DNA of 62,938 bases from CAYJDR01 sp964368965 (GTDB lineage: Bacteria; Chrysiogenota; Deferribacteres; Deferribacterales; Mucispirillaceae), in contig CAYJDR010000009.1 of assembly GCA_964368965.1 (NCBI GenBank), positions 1 through 62,938 on the forward strand, given 5' to 3'. Position 1 is the first letter of the stretch, and each line of letters opens with the position of its first letter. Shown here in pieces: positions 39,386 through 48,285 of this stretch. The notes beneath the pieces were generated by a model. It searched no databases. It was given only the letters and a program-made list of their open reading frames with translations, and had not been told where the DNA came from. Made by a program: the position numbers and the translations under genes.

Positions 39386-40216
39386 ATGGCTAACACAACA
39401 GAAGAAAACAAATTTGAACACAAAGGCGGATTTTCAAGCTCAGTGCTTTTTAATTCAGAAACTATCGTAATCCAAGACGTTATCGACCAAGTGAAAGAAG
39501 ATTGGGGTATCGAAATTGAAGGCGAAGCTAACCAAGATAAAAGAGTAATCATTGCAAACATCGATGGTAGACGTTTTGTCTCTAGCTTAATGGACGCACA
39601 AATGCCTACTGCAATAGAAGATGCTAAAAGAAACTTTTTCTGGAATGAAGCGGAAGATATCGTGCGTGAGCATAAATCGCATTTACTTGTGGTTATACTA
39701 CCTACTGATGAACTCTCGGGCGATAAAGATGATGCTTTAATCACTAGTAACAATATCATCTTAGAAGTAGATACGGAAACTAATGAAACAGCAATACTCT
39801 ATGCAAAAATACTTTACTCTATCGCAAAACTTGATAATGTTTGTGGTGTTGCGATAAACGGTTGCGTTTATGAACCTGTTGACTTTATTGAAATGGCAGA
39901 ATCAGCACTTGAAGAAAACCGTGTGCCGATATTAAACCTTGTCTATTTTGGACTACACGCAAATGAAGATGACACTTTCGGTGCATGTACATTTGGGCTT
40001 CGCAGCTTCGGCAAAGAAGAAATGGAGGTCTTAAACTTTGATGGTGACGTCAACGACTTATATGGCTATCTTGTTGATATTACAGCATATCTTATAGAAA
40101 GTGGTGCGACACTTAACGACGGCGAAACAATCGGCTTCAAAGAAGACCATAAATTATCAATTACACTATCAGAAGGTGTGCTAGTTGACGGCAACAGCTT
40201 GAAAATAGGCTTCTAA
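39386..40216 (+). CDS. DUF4261-like immunity-type protein
   Basis: 276 residues from the ATG at 39386, with GAGGGG upstream; a TTG at 39365 is in frame. Features of DUF4261: KGGFSSSVLFNSETIVI, then DWGIEIEG, then ANIDGRRFVSSLMDAQMP and a following E-A-x-x-N-x-x-W region. These are often encoded beside toxin immunity genes. First of a run of four same-strand genes. Cytosolic; function inferred. Confidence 0.72.
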   Translation: MANTTEENKFEHKGGFSSSVLFNSETIVIQDVIDQVKEDWGIEIEGEANQDKRVIIANIDGRRFVSSLMDAQMPTAIEDAKRNFFWNEAEDIVREHKSHLLVVILPTDELSGDKDDALITSNNIILEVDTETNETAILYAKILYSIAKLDNVCGVAINGCVYEPVDFIEMAESALEENRVPILNLVYFGLHANEDDTFGACTFGLRSFGKEEMEVLNFDGDVNDLYGYLVDITAYLIESGATLNDGETIGFKEDHKLSITLSEGVLVDGNSLKIGF

Positions 40217-40217
40217 T

Positions 40218-40796
40218 ATGGGTTGGATGACAAAACACGTTGTCGATAATATATTCAAACCAGAGCTGAAAAAGCTAGGGTATAAAAAGATGGCATCAAC
40301 ATTTTTCAGACACTATGAAGATATGATATATGTCATAAACGTGCAATCAAGCATGGGTAACTCAAGCGATGAAGAGAGGTTTTATATCAACTGTGGTATA
40401 TATTGCAAAGAAATGGCAATGGTATTTGGCGAAGAAGTTATTGAGAAACCAAAAGAATATTATTGCCACTACCGTTACCGTTATGAATATATTGTGAAGG
40501 GTGGCAAACCATGGTTCACAATCACTGAAGATGTCGATATAGACGCACTTTATGCAGAACTTGCAGATATTTCAGTCAAGGTTGATGACTACTTCAAAGA
40601 AAGACCTACCATAGATGATGTGTTGAAACATACTGACGGTACACGTGAATTTGAGTTTGCATTAAAAACTGGGCGATATGTTGCGGTAGAAAATATGCTG
40701 AAAAATGCGCAACAGTCTTTTGTAGAAAAGCCAAAGTATAGAGATGATGTGTATAAATTGTTTGAAGAATATAGATACAAACCAAAAGGTGAATAA
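40218..40796 (+). CDS. DUF4304-like immunity-type protein
   Basis: 192 residues. The opening VVDNIFKPELKKLGYKKMASTFFRHYEDMIYVINVQSS followed by INCGIY is the DUF4304 pattern. This family is linked to polymorphic toxin loci. It starts 2 bases after the preceding gene and ends at the start of the next, so it is co-translated. Confidence 0.75.
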   Translation: MGWMTKHVVDNIFKPELKKLGYKKMASTFFRHYEDMIYVINVQSSMGNSSDEERFYINCGIYCKEMAMVFGEEVIEKPKEYYCHYRYRYEYIVKGGKPWFTITEDVDIDALYAELADISVKVDDYFKERPTIDDVLKHTDGTREFEFALKTGRYVAVENMLKNAQQSFVEKPKYRDDVYKLFEEYRYKPKGE

Positions 40797-41237
40797 ATGA
40801 TTGAAAACTTATTTGAACTAGATGATGACGCAGAATTTGCATACAAATTATACTTGTTAATCAGTAAATACCATCAAAAAAACAAAGATGTGGCAACCTA
40901 TCCAAAATCAGTTAAGTCATTGTTTTTATACATGTTTGTTGATGATTGCACTCAAGCAGATACTATAATGACTTTCTATGAAGAAGGCTATAGCGAGCAT
41001 GGTGGAGCTACCTTAGAAGCACTAAACGAAATAGGGGCTATAAAAACGGCTGAACAGTTTAAAATGTTGCTAGATATCATGTCTAACTATGACGATATGG
41101 ATAATATATCTGACGATGATTGGAAGATAATTTCTAAAATCGACTGGGCTATAACAGACTATCTTGATGGTCACCCATCCATACTGATTGCAAAGTATGC
41201 TAGGGCAAACAAAGCTGAATTGATAGCTAATTTATAA
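40797..41237 (+). CDS. DUF4375/DMP19-like protein
   Basis: 146 residues, strongly acidic. FYEEGYSEHGGATLEALNEIGAIKTAEQFKMLLDIM resembles the DUF4375 (DMP19-like) pattern of a Gly-rich turn, then an A-L-x-x-I-G-A helix. DMP19 relatives are acidic DNA mimics or immunity-like proteins. Abuts the gene before. Confidence 0.58.
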   Translation: MIENLFELDDDAEFAYKLYLLISKYHQKNKDVATYPKSVKSLFLYMFVDDCTQADTIMTFYEEGYSEHGGATLEALNEIGAIKTAEQFKMLLDIMSNYDDMDNISDDDWKIISKIDWAITDYLDGHPSILIAKYARANKAELIANL

Positions 41238-41246
41238 GAGGATTTT

Positions 41247-41576
41247 ATGGCAACAAGTGAAGATTATATCAAGTTTGTAGTTGAGCAAATTGAGCGTTTA
41301 GGTAGCATTCGCTATAAAAAAATGTTTGGCGAATATATGGTTTATGCCGATGATAAACCGATAATGCTTGTATGTGATAACGAAGTATTTGTGAAAAAAC
41401 TTGAGCCTTTGCAAGAGCTTATGAAAGGTGCAGACGTAGGCACACCATACAATGGTGCAAAAGAGCATTATATTTTAGATATTGAAGATAGCGAGCTTGT
41501 GCCACAAGTGGTTGAGATATTAAAGCAAGTAACACCTGTGCCAAAACCAAGAAAGAAAAAAAGCCAAGGCGGATAG
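41247..41576 (+). CDS. TfoX N-terminal-domain protein
   Basis: 109 residues. SIRYKKMFGEYMVYADDKPIMLVCDNEVFVKK is the TfoX N-terminal domain pattern (K-K-M-F-G-x-Y with following strands). The C-terminal part of true TfoX (competence regulator) is absent. A Lys-rich tail ends it. Such short proteins are common and mostly uncharacterised. Confidence 0.8.
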   Translation: MATSEDYIKFVVEQIERLGSIRYKKMFGEYMVYADDKPIMLVCDNEVFVKKLEPLQELMKGADVGTPYNGAKEHYILDIEDSELVPQVVEILKQVTPVPKPRKKKSQGG

Positions 41577-41658
41577 TAATTACCAAAAAATAGGAACTAT
41601 CTTTGCCGAGGCTTTCTATGTATTTAACCTACACTAATTAGCTAGTTATTACAAGTGG

Positions 41659-43497
41659 TTAGTTTGTGTTAAATAAGTTTATGAATGTATCTTTTGCAAG
41701 CTTATTTACGCTTAAATCAATATAGTCGATATTATCAGCGTGGGTTGTAATCACTTCATAACCGAGTATCGAGAAAAGCTCAGTTAGTCGCAAACTATTC
41801 CTGCAACTATGTAATAATGCGTTTAGGTTGTTTGCGTTATGCTCACTATTTGAACTCACGACTCCATTGCCAGAGCCAGACTTGAAGATATAAAAATCAA
41901 CTGTACCATCGTGCAAATCTGCAAAGCCGATAGTGTTTTCCATAGTGTTGCTTTCAACCATTTCGTCAACTATTAAGTTTTCTGTCGTCATAATTAGATT
42001 ATCTGTGTCGCATGTGTTGCAGTCGCCAACAACTATCTTGAAGCGGTAGCTACCATCATCATTGTCATCACCAACTCCACGTGAAAAAGCATTTACACAC
42101 ACAAGTGCTGAAGATTTAGCACCACTTTTGTTTGCAAATCGCAAAAATTCTGTAGCGCCTTTTGGGGCGTCAGTTATGTCGCCAGAGTATGTTATTTCTT
42201 CGTTTATAAACTCTGCATTCCAGCCAATTTTTCTGCCGTTCATATCTATTGATGATAAGTCTAAATCACGCACGCCAAAAGCATTTTCCCAATATACCCC
42301 TATGTTTAGTGCATTAGTTTCGCTAGTTATGTTAGGTGTGATTTTTGTGCCTATTGGTATGTTGCCTATGAACGCTTTTTCTGATGTTGGTAGCGCATAG
42401 TCAATGCTATAATCCATTAATACAGTTAGTTTTTCGCCATGTTTTTTATAAATGCGTGATTTAACTTCGCCTAATATTACTTGTAAGTTATATTGCAAAT
42501 GTTCGCCATGATTAGCTTTCTTAACATGTGCAAAAGATTTTCCATTACGTATCTGATATTGATAAGCATCAAACTCATTATGTGCAATCCTTATGCGTAG
42601 GGCATTGATAGCTTTAAACAAATGCCATATAGTAGCTTTTTGTAACACCTTAATATCTTCAAGCTTTTTGACAGTTACTTCGTTTAGTGGGTTTGAGGTC
42701 ATTGGCACATGTAACTTTTTGCTAAGTTTAGATATTTTATTTATGATAGGTGCATTATTCAGTTTTGCTTTATTGTGTTTCAACGCTACAAACAACGGCT
42801 TAAAGCGGTTAAAAATGGTTGCAAGTGTTGCCACATCAAAGTTGTATTTTGAAATATCAAACTCACTTTCGGCGATAGCTTGCGTAGTTTCATCATTCTT
42901 GATAAGTAGCGTGCTTCCGCTACATTTGAATACGATAAACCTAATAATATCAACAGCTTTCATCGGCGTGTAATGAAATTTATCGAACAAGATTATTGAT
43001 GCTTCTTTATTGTTTGTGTTCGTTGCAATCTGCTCAAGCGGTACATTTAGCGATAGCAACAAGTTTATTACATCGTTGATTGTTTCTTCTTTCAAAGCCA
43101 TTTTTGAAGATAGAATATTAAAGCATTTTTTTATGACATCATCTTTAGTTAGTGCTTTAATGACAACGACTTTGCGCATATCATCAGGGATATCAATGAC
43201 TTGCTCAGGTATATATATTTCTGCTGTAAAGTTTGTGCCATATGTTGAAATGTAGTGCAAAATTTGGTCGATAAACCTATCAAGTGCTGTAAGCTCTTCA
43301 ATAGTTTTCCACGCTTTATAAAACGATTTATTCAGCTGGATATTGCTGAGTTTTGAGTTAGTGTAAAACTCGATTATTTCATCTTTGTAAGTTGCAACAT
43401 CTTCAAGCAAAAGTAGCCCATGCTCAGCAATAAGCATAGGTTCAGATTTGTTTGTTTTGATCACAGCGTTAAAGAGTTTAAGTGTCAGTAAATTCAT
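41659..43497 (-). CDS. TerD-like protein, MXAN_6230/SCO0854-type
   Basis: 612 residues. The N-terminal about 370 residues are helical, as in MXAN_6230-type proteins. The C-terminal part (GVYWENAFGVRDLDLSSIDMNG, then EITYSGDITDAPKGATEFLRF) matches TerD-like calcium-binding folds, including the D-L-D-L-S and S-G-D-x-T-D-A-P motifs. TerD proteins act in tellurite and phage/colicin stress responses. No ter operon partners are present. A terminator follows on both strands at 43534. Confidence 0.65.
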   Translation of the reverse strand: MNLLTLKLFNAVIKTNKSEPMLIAEHGLLLLEDVATYKDEIIEFYTNSKLSNIQLNKSFYKAWKTIEELTALDRFIDQILHYISTYGTNFTAEIYIPEQVIDIPDDMRKVVVIKALTKDDVIKKCFNILSSKMALKEETINDVINLLLSLNVPLEQIATNTNNKEASIILFDKFHYTPMKAVDIIRFIVFKCSGSTLLIKNDETTQAIAESEFDISKYNFDVATLATIFNRFKPLFVALKHNKAKLNNAPIINKISKLSKKLHVPMTSNPLNEVTVKKLEDIKVLQKATIWHLFKAINALRIRIAHNEFDAYQYQIRNGKSFAHVKKANHGEHLQYNLQVILGEVKSRIYKKHGEKLTVLMDYSIDYALPTSEKAFIGNIPIGTKITPNITSETNALNIGVYWENAFGVRDLDLSSIDMNGRKIGWNAEFINEEITYSGDITDAPKGATEFLRFANKSGAKSSALVCVNAFSRGVGDDNDDGSYRFKIVVGDCNTCDTDNLIMTTENLIVDEMVESNTMENTIGFADLHDGTVDFYIFKSGSGNGVVSSNSEHNANNLNALLHSCRNSLRLTELFSILGYEVITTHADNIDYIDLSVNKLAKDTFINLFNTN

Positions 43498-43533
43498 GTA
43501 GTTATGGTATACAAAGTTTACATTGAAGTCAAG

Positions 43534-43561
43534 AAAAGGCTAGCGTTTCCACTAGCCTTTA
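43534..43561 (-). terminator. terminator of the flavoprotein/cytochrome transcript
   Basis: AAAGGCTAG with an 8-base loop and CTAGCCTTT. It lies between the flavoprotein gene end (43568) and the start of the TerD-like gene on the same strand, so it ends leftward transcription. Confidence 0.8.
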
Positions 43562-43567
43562 ACAGTA

Positions 43568-45037
43568 TTAGCCTTTCATATTTTTAATGTATTTGCTAGC
43601 TTCTTCGCCTGCAACCATGCCGAAAACACCAGAGTATGCGTATGCATCACCAGAGCGGTAGCCTCTGCCGAAATGCTCACCAAATGCAACTGCGCCAGCT
43701 GCATAGAAGCCATCCATTACAGGTTTCCAGCCAAAGTTTACAACTTCTGCTTTCTCGTTGATGAAAATGCCACCAACAGTTTCAATCATAACAGGCCAAA
43801 TGCGAACGAGGTAGAATGGAGGTTTCAGTTCTTTATTGAACGCTATCCTGCCGAACTTATCAACACGCTTGCCTGATTGTCTTGTAACTTTGTTATGCTC
43901 TTCGATAGCCATTTTTACATTGTCAACATCACAGCCGATGATTTTTGCAATCGCTTCATAGCTATCAGCTTTTGTTAACACGCCGTCATGGTCCATTCTA
44001 TCTACTTGGTGATGTAAGTCTTTTGTGAGGATTTCAAAAACTTTTTCTTGCTTCAACATTGCACGAGGTGTATCAGTATAGATAACATATTCGTTTACGA
44101 AGCGGTTACCATCTTGGTTTAAGAATATTGCACCCTCAAGGATTGGCGCCGAAGCGTAGAATATCTTTTTAGAGTATTCCATAGTAGGTGTAACCATGCC
44201 GATATTCAAGTTTGCAGAACCAGCACCATAAGATGTTGCAAGCACTAAGCCATCGCCTTTATCTTGAATGTCCATAATGCGGAACGTGTCTTTCCACTCG
44301 TTCATATACTTTGTTACTAAGTTTTTATTACGTCCGAAGCCGCCAGTTGCAAGTATGAATGCTCCACACTTAACAGTAACCTCTTCTTCATCTATATCAG
44401 CTAACACGCCAACGAGCTTATCAGGGTTGATTGTTTTGTATAGGTCAAGCACCCTTGCATCAGTTTTCACAGTGATGTTTTTATGCTTTGCAACTTCTTC
44501 TTCAACCTTACGCATAAGTACGCCACCACCGTTCAACGCTTTAACGATACGTAGAGTAGGGCCACCGTTGATGAAATCTTGGTCGTTGTTAAACTCAACA
44601 CCGTAGCCTATTAATGTGTTTACTAGTTCAGAAGATTTTTCAGCAATCACACGTACTTTTTTAGGGTCGCGAGTGCCATTGCCATATGCGATGCCATCTT
44701 CAACATATGCGTCAACTGTGTCTTTTATGCCACGTGCATCGTGCCACTTAGTGTTGCACGAGCGTATCCATGCAGATGAAATTGAAGAGTTACCGCCGAG
44801 GTCTGGCCCAGCGTGTATTAATAAAACTTTCAAGCCATTGTTAGATGCACCAATAGCTGCCATACAGCCAGCAATACCACCGCCTGCGACAACTAAGTCG
44901 TATGTCATGTCCCATTTTTTAGGCAATGGTAGTGTTTCAGCCATCGCGATATTAGGCATAGCAGAAAACACCCCTGCAGTAGCCGCTAGCATTGCAGAAC
45001 TTTTTAACAGTCCACGTCTAGAAATTTTTGTACTCAT
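43568..45037 (-). CDS. Tat-exported FAD reductase, fumarate-reductase flavoprotein family
   Basis: 489 residues. Tat signal SRRGLLKSSAML at the N-terminus, then the FAD site DLVVAGGGIAGCMAAIGAS, and GGNSSISSAWIRS. The substrate end lacks the usual fumarate reductase GGxHGxNRLGGNA motif; instead it has GEHFGRGYRSGDAYAYSG. It pairs with the tetrahaem cytochrome gene just upstream and so is probably a periplasmic respiratory reductase of an enoate or similar acceptor. The changed substrate loop argues against fumarate itself. GGAGGG precedes the start. Confidence 0.8.
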   Translation of the reverse strand: MSTKISRRGLLKSSAMLAATAGVFSAMPNIAMAETLPLPKKWDMTYDLVVAGGGIAGCMAAIGASNNGLKVLLIHAGPDLGGNSSISSAWIRSCNTKWHDARGIKDTVDAYVEDGIAYGNGTRDPKKVRVIAEKSSELVNTLIGYGVEFNNDQDFINGGPTLRIVKALNGGGVLMRKVEEEVAKHKNITVKTDARVLDLYKTINPDKLVGVLADIDEEEVTVKCGAFILATGGFGRNKNLVTKYMNEWKDTFRIMDIQDKGDGLVLATSYGAGSANLNIGMVTPTMEYSKKIFYASAPILEGAIFLNQDGNRFVNEYVIYTDTPRAMLKQEKVFEILTKDLHHQVDRMDHDGVLTKADSYEAIAKIIGCDVDNVKMAIEEHNKVTRQSGKRVDKFGRIAFNKELKPPFYLVRIWPVMIETVGGIFINEKAEVVNFGWKPVMDGFYAAGAVAFGEHFGRGYRSGDAYAYSGVFGMVAGEEASKYIKNMKG

Positions 45038-45065
45038 ATAATCCCTCCAGATTAAATTAAATATG

Positions 45066-45413
45066 TTACTTGAATTTGTAATCAGTCAACTCGTGACATT
45101 CGTTACAGTATAGTTTCTCATTGCCGTGTGGTGAGTGGCAATATGTGCAACGTAGCTCACCTTGGTGCGAATTGTGCGGGTTAGGCCTAAGCTCTGCAGT
45201 GAGCTCTGCAACCGACGGATAGTCAATATGGCAATCAAAGCACGTGCTCGACTTTGGCTTTTTCTCAGGTGTGTCTGTCAAGTGGCAGTCAGCACACGCA
45301 AGCCCATTTTCGCTATGTGCGTCCATTATCTCACGATTTCCCTCTGCAGAAATTTGTGTAGCAAACATAAATGTAAACAACACAAATAATAACATAACAA
45401 TGTTTTTACCCAT
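45066..45413 (-). CDS. periplasmic tetrahaem cytochrome c
   Basis: 115 residues from the ATG at 45413, with AGGAGG upstream; an in-frame start at 45431 is less likely. Sec signal peptide (about residues 1-23, cleaved near ISAEG). Four CxxCH haem sites: CADCH, CFDCH, CTYCH, CNECH, with spare His as ligands. It resembles the N-terminal cytochrome part of flavocytochrome c as a separate protein. It should feed electrons to the flavoprotein 28 bases downstream. Confidence 0.88.
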   Translation of the reverse strand: MGKNIVMLLFVLFTFMFATQISAEGNREIMDAHSENGLACADCHLTDTPEKKPKSSTCFDCHIDYPSVAELTAELRPNPHNSHQGELRCTYCHSPHGNEKLYCNECHELTDYKFK

Positions 45414-45589
45414 TAAATACCTCCTAAACATTGATTTATTTTAATATATAACAATATTATAGTAATGCAATATGCAGGAAAAATCAATAATTATTTTATA
45501 TAAATATACCGAGGTTATATATTTTTGCATATTGACAAGTATAAAGTATTTATAGATAATGGAATATAATATTACATGGGGCAATTGCT

Positions 45590-45730
45590 ATGGTTACGGT
45601 TTATAGAAAGCTGAAAGAAAAGTATAAGGCTGTGCCAAAACATGAACGCATGTATTTAGGTGTTATGGACGAAAAAGACAGCGACTATAGACGTATAATT
45701 TATAGACCAAAAATTAAACGCGAGGTTTAG
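45590..45730 (+). CDS. small conserved-looking basic protein
   Basis: 46 residues from the ATG at 45590, with GGGG eight bases upstream. Rich in Lys, Arg and Tyr (VTVYRKLKEKYKAVPKHERMYLGVMD). Codon use looks coding, and it sits between the cytochrome and the symporter. Function unknown. Apart from this frame, the 45432-45801 gap shows only AT-rich promoter-like sequence. Confidence 0.5.
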   Translation: MVTVYRKLKEKYKAVPKHERMYLGVMDEKDSDYRRIIYRPKIKREV

Positions 45731-45801
45731 TAATTCTACACTTGTGCAAAACATGATACTTGTGTTACTATGCATATGATAATATTTAGGAGGATTGTGA
45801 T

Positions 45802-47214
45802 ATGATGGATTTTTATAGTATGATTATTGGTACTATAAGTGGTTGGATGTACTCATACATTCTAATCATTCTGCTTTTAGCAGTTGGTTTTTACTTTACA
45901 GTAAAGACAAAATTTGTTCAATTTAAATTGGTTGCTGAGTCAATCAGGGTACTACGCGAAAAGAAGCCAGATGCAGATGCTATCTCTTCTTTCCAAGCGT
46001 TGATGGTTTCGACAGCATCACGTGTTGGTGTTGGTAACATTGCGGGTGTATCGGTTGCTATTTCTTTAGGTGGCGCTGGTGCGGTTTTCTGGATGTGGGT
46101 TACGGCTATCTTAGGTGCATCTTCTGCATTTATCGAAAGCACGCTTGCTCAAATCTACAAAAAGCGCGATAGCGAGGGTGGCTCTTACGGTGGCCCTGCT
46201 TACTATATCGAAGCTGTTTTAAAAAGCAGAACTTTAGGTGTGTTGTTCGCACTAATGTTAATCTTCACTTATATGGGTGGCTTTAACATGGTTGCATCGT
46301 TCAACATTGCAGAAGCGTTCAAAGCATATGGTTTCTACACATCATCTACACCTATGATTATTGGTATCATCTTAGCGGTATTCACAGGTTTAACAATCTT
46401 TGGTGGCGCGTTACGTGTTAGTAAAATCACAGGCGTTTTAGTTCCATTAATGGCGAGCGTTTACATCTTTGTTGCACTAGTTGTTATGTTTTCTAACTTT
46501 GAATTAATTCCAGGAATGTTTGTTGCTATCTTCCAAGGCGCTTTCGATTTCGAAGCAATCTTCGGCGGTTTTGCTGGTTCTGCAATCATGCAAGGTATCA
46601 AGCGTGGTTTATACTCGAACGAAGCGGGTGTTGGTTCTGCTCCAAACGCAGCGGCATCAGCAAGTGTTTCTCACCCTGTTAAGCAAGGTTTAGTTCAAAT
46701 GCTATCTGTTTATATCGATACGCTAGTTATCTGTACGGCAACAGCTTTCATGCTATTATGCTCTGGCATCACGCCAAGTGCAGAAATTGCAGGTGTGCCA
46801 TTCGTACAGCAATCTATCGCAACTATGTTTGGTGAAACTGGTGTTCACTTAACTACATTCGCATTATTCTGTTTCGCATTCACATCTATATTAGGCAACT
46901 TTTTCTATGCTGAATCAAACTTAAAATACTTAGTGAAATCTCAACCGTCTCAAGCTGGATTATTCATTTTCAGAGCAGTTGCTGTTATCATCGTTTTTGT
47001 CGGTGCTCAGTTAAAGTTCGGTATGGTATGGGATACAGCAGATGTATTAATGGGCGGTATGGCATTGATCAACTTACCAGTTATCGTGCTTTTAGGTGGC
47101 CCAGCTATCGCATGTCTAAATGACTATATGAAGCAGAAAAAAGAAGGCAAAAACCCAGTATTCAAATCGTCTGACATTAACTTGCCAGCAAAAACTGAGT
47201 TCTGGAACGACTAA
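45802..47214 (+). CDS. AGCS-family sodium:alanine/glycine symporter
   Basis: 470 residues with AGGAGG upstream. About 11 membrane segments. AGCS signatures: FQALMVSTASRVGVGNIAGVSVAI, then GGPAYYIEA, then GLYSNEAGVGSAPNAAASASVSHPVKQG in two parts. It uses a Na+ gradient to take up alanine or glycine. It is 7 bases before a PLP racemase gene, which suggests import of D- or L-amino acids for conversion. Confidence 0.9.
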   Translation: MMDFYSMIIGTISGWMYSYILIILLLAVGFYFTVKTKFVQFKLVAESIRVLREKKPDADAISSFQALMVSTASRVGVGNIAGVSVAISLGGAGAVFWMWVTAILGASSAFIESTLAQIYKKRDSEGGSYGGPAYYIEAVLKSRTLGVLFALMLIFTYMGGFNMVASFNIAEAFKAYGFYTSSTPMIIGIILAVFTGLTIFGGALRVSKITGVLVPLMASVYIFVALVVMFSNFELIPGMFVAIFQGAFDFEAIFGGFAGSAIMQGIKRGLYSNEAGVGSAPNAAASASVSHPVKQGLVQMLSVYIDTLVICTATAFMLLCSGITPSAEIAGVPFVQQSIATMFGETGVHLTTFALFCFAFTSILGNFFYAESNLKYLVKSQPSQAGLFIFRAVAVIIVFVGAQLKFGMVWDTADVLMGGMALINLPVIVLLGGPAIACLNDYMKQKKEGKNPVFKSSDINLPAKTEFWND

Positions 47215-47220
47215 TTTATA

Positions 47221-48285
47221 ATGTATCCAAAAGTAAAGATTAACCTTTCAAAGCTGAAACACAATGTCAAAGTTGTGCGTAAGCTTTGCGAGGCTTACAA
47301 TATGGAATATACAGCAATTACTAAAGTGTTTTGTGGTGAACCAATCATCACAAACGCTCTAGTAGAAGCTGGTGTGCAGAAAATCGGCGACTCAAGGGTC
47401 GACAACCTCAAAAAACAACGTGATATCAACGCTGAAAAGTGGTTGATACGCCCACCAATGCTAAGCGAAGCAGAACGAACAGTAAAGTATGCTGACGTTT
47501 CGCTAAACTCAGAACTTCAAACAATTAAATCACTAAACATTTATGCAAGCGATCAACGTAAAGTTCATAAAGTCATCTTAATGGCTGACCTTGGCGACAT
47601 ACGTGAAGGGTTTATCAATTATGATGAGCTTATTGAAGTCGCAAAAGAAGTCACTAAACTTAAACATATCGAACTATATGGCATTGGCGTAAACCTAACT
47701 TGTTTTTCTTTTATACAATCTAATGCTGAAAAAATGCAAATGCTACTAGATATTTCTGAGCGCATCAAGCAAGAAGTAGGTGTGCAGCTACAAGTATTAT
47801 CTGGTGGAAACTCTGCAACGCTTGACCTCATGATGAGGGGTGGCATACCTAATGGCGTAAACAATTTACGACTTGGCGAAGGTGTTTTGTTTGGTAAGGA
47901 ACGTGCAAAATATAGCTACTTACCAGATACTTATGATGATGCTTTTATTTTAGAGTGCGAAATAGTAGAACTGAAAGAAAAACCGTCGCTACCGATTGGC
48001 GAAGTCGGTGTTGACTCATATGGCAACAAACCGACATTTGTTGACAGGGGCGAAAAGCGCTTGAAAGCCATATGTGCATTAGGCAAACAAGATTTTGACC
48101 CAGAAATTTGCACATGCGTAGACGAAGGTATAATTATGCTTGGTGCAAGCTCTGATCACCTCATGTTAGATGTCACAGATAGCGAAAAAGAATATAAAGT
48201 CGGCGACATTGTTCAATTAAAACTCGGATACTACTCTGTTTTAAGGGCGTTTACGTCAATGTATGTGCATAAGGAATATGTATGA
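47221..48285 (+). CDS. PLP-dependent amino-acid racemase, alanine-racemase fold (YhfX/Orr-like)
   Basis: 354 residues. The N-terminal barrel has AITKVFCG (Lys35 for PLP), then GDSRVDNLKK and the barrel end VLSGGNSATLDLMMRGGIP. It resembles ornithine racemase/YhfX-type proteins rather than housekeeping Alr: no C-terminal beta domain pattern of Alr is seen except a short barrel. It acts in the cytosol. The overlap ATGA with the next gene gives translational coupling. Confidence 0.78.
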   Translation: MYPKVKINLSKLKHNVKVVRKLCEAYNMEYTAITKVFCGEPIITNALVEAGVQKIGDSRVDNLKKQRDINAEKWLIRPPMLSEAERTVKYADVSLNSELQTIKSLNIYASDQRKVHKVILMADLGDIREGFINYDELIEVAKEVTKLKHIELYGIGVNLTCFSFIQSNAEKMQMLLDISERIKQEVGVQLQVLSGGNSATLDLMMRGGIPNGVNNLRLGEGVLFGKERAKYSYLPDTYDDAFILECEIVELKEKPSLPIGEVGVDSYGNKPTFVDRGEKRLKAICALGKQDFDPEICTCVDEGIIMLGASSDHLMLDVTDSEKEYKVGDIVQLKLGYYSVLRAFTSMYVHKEYV

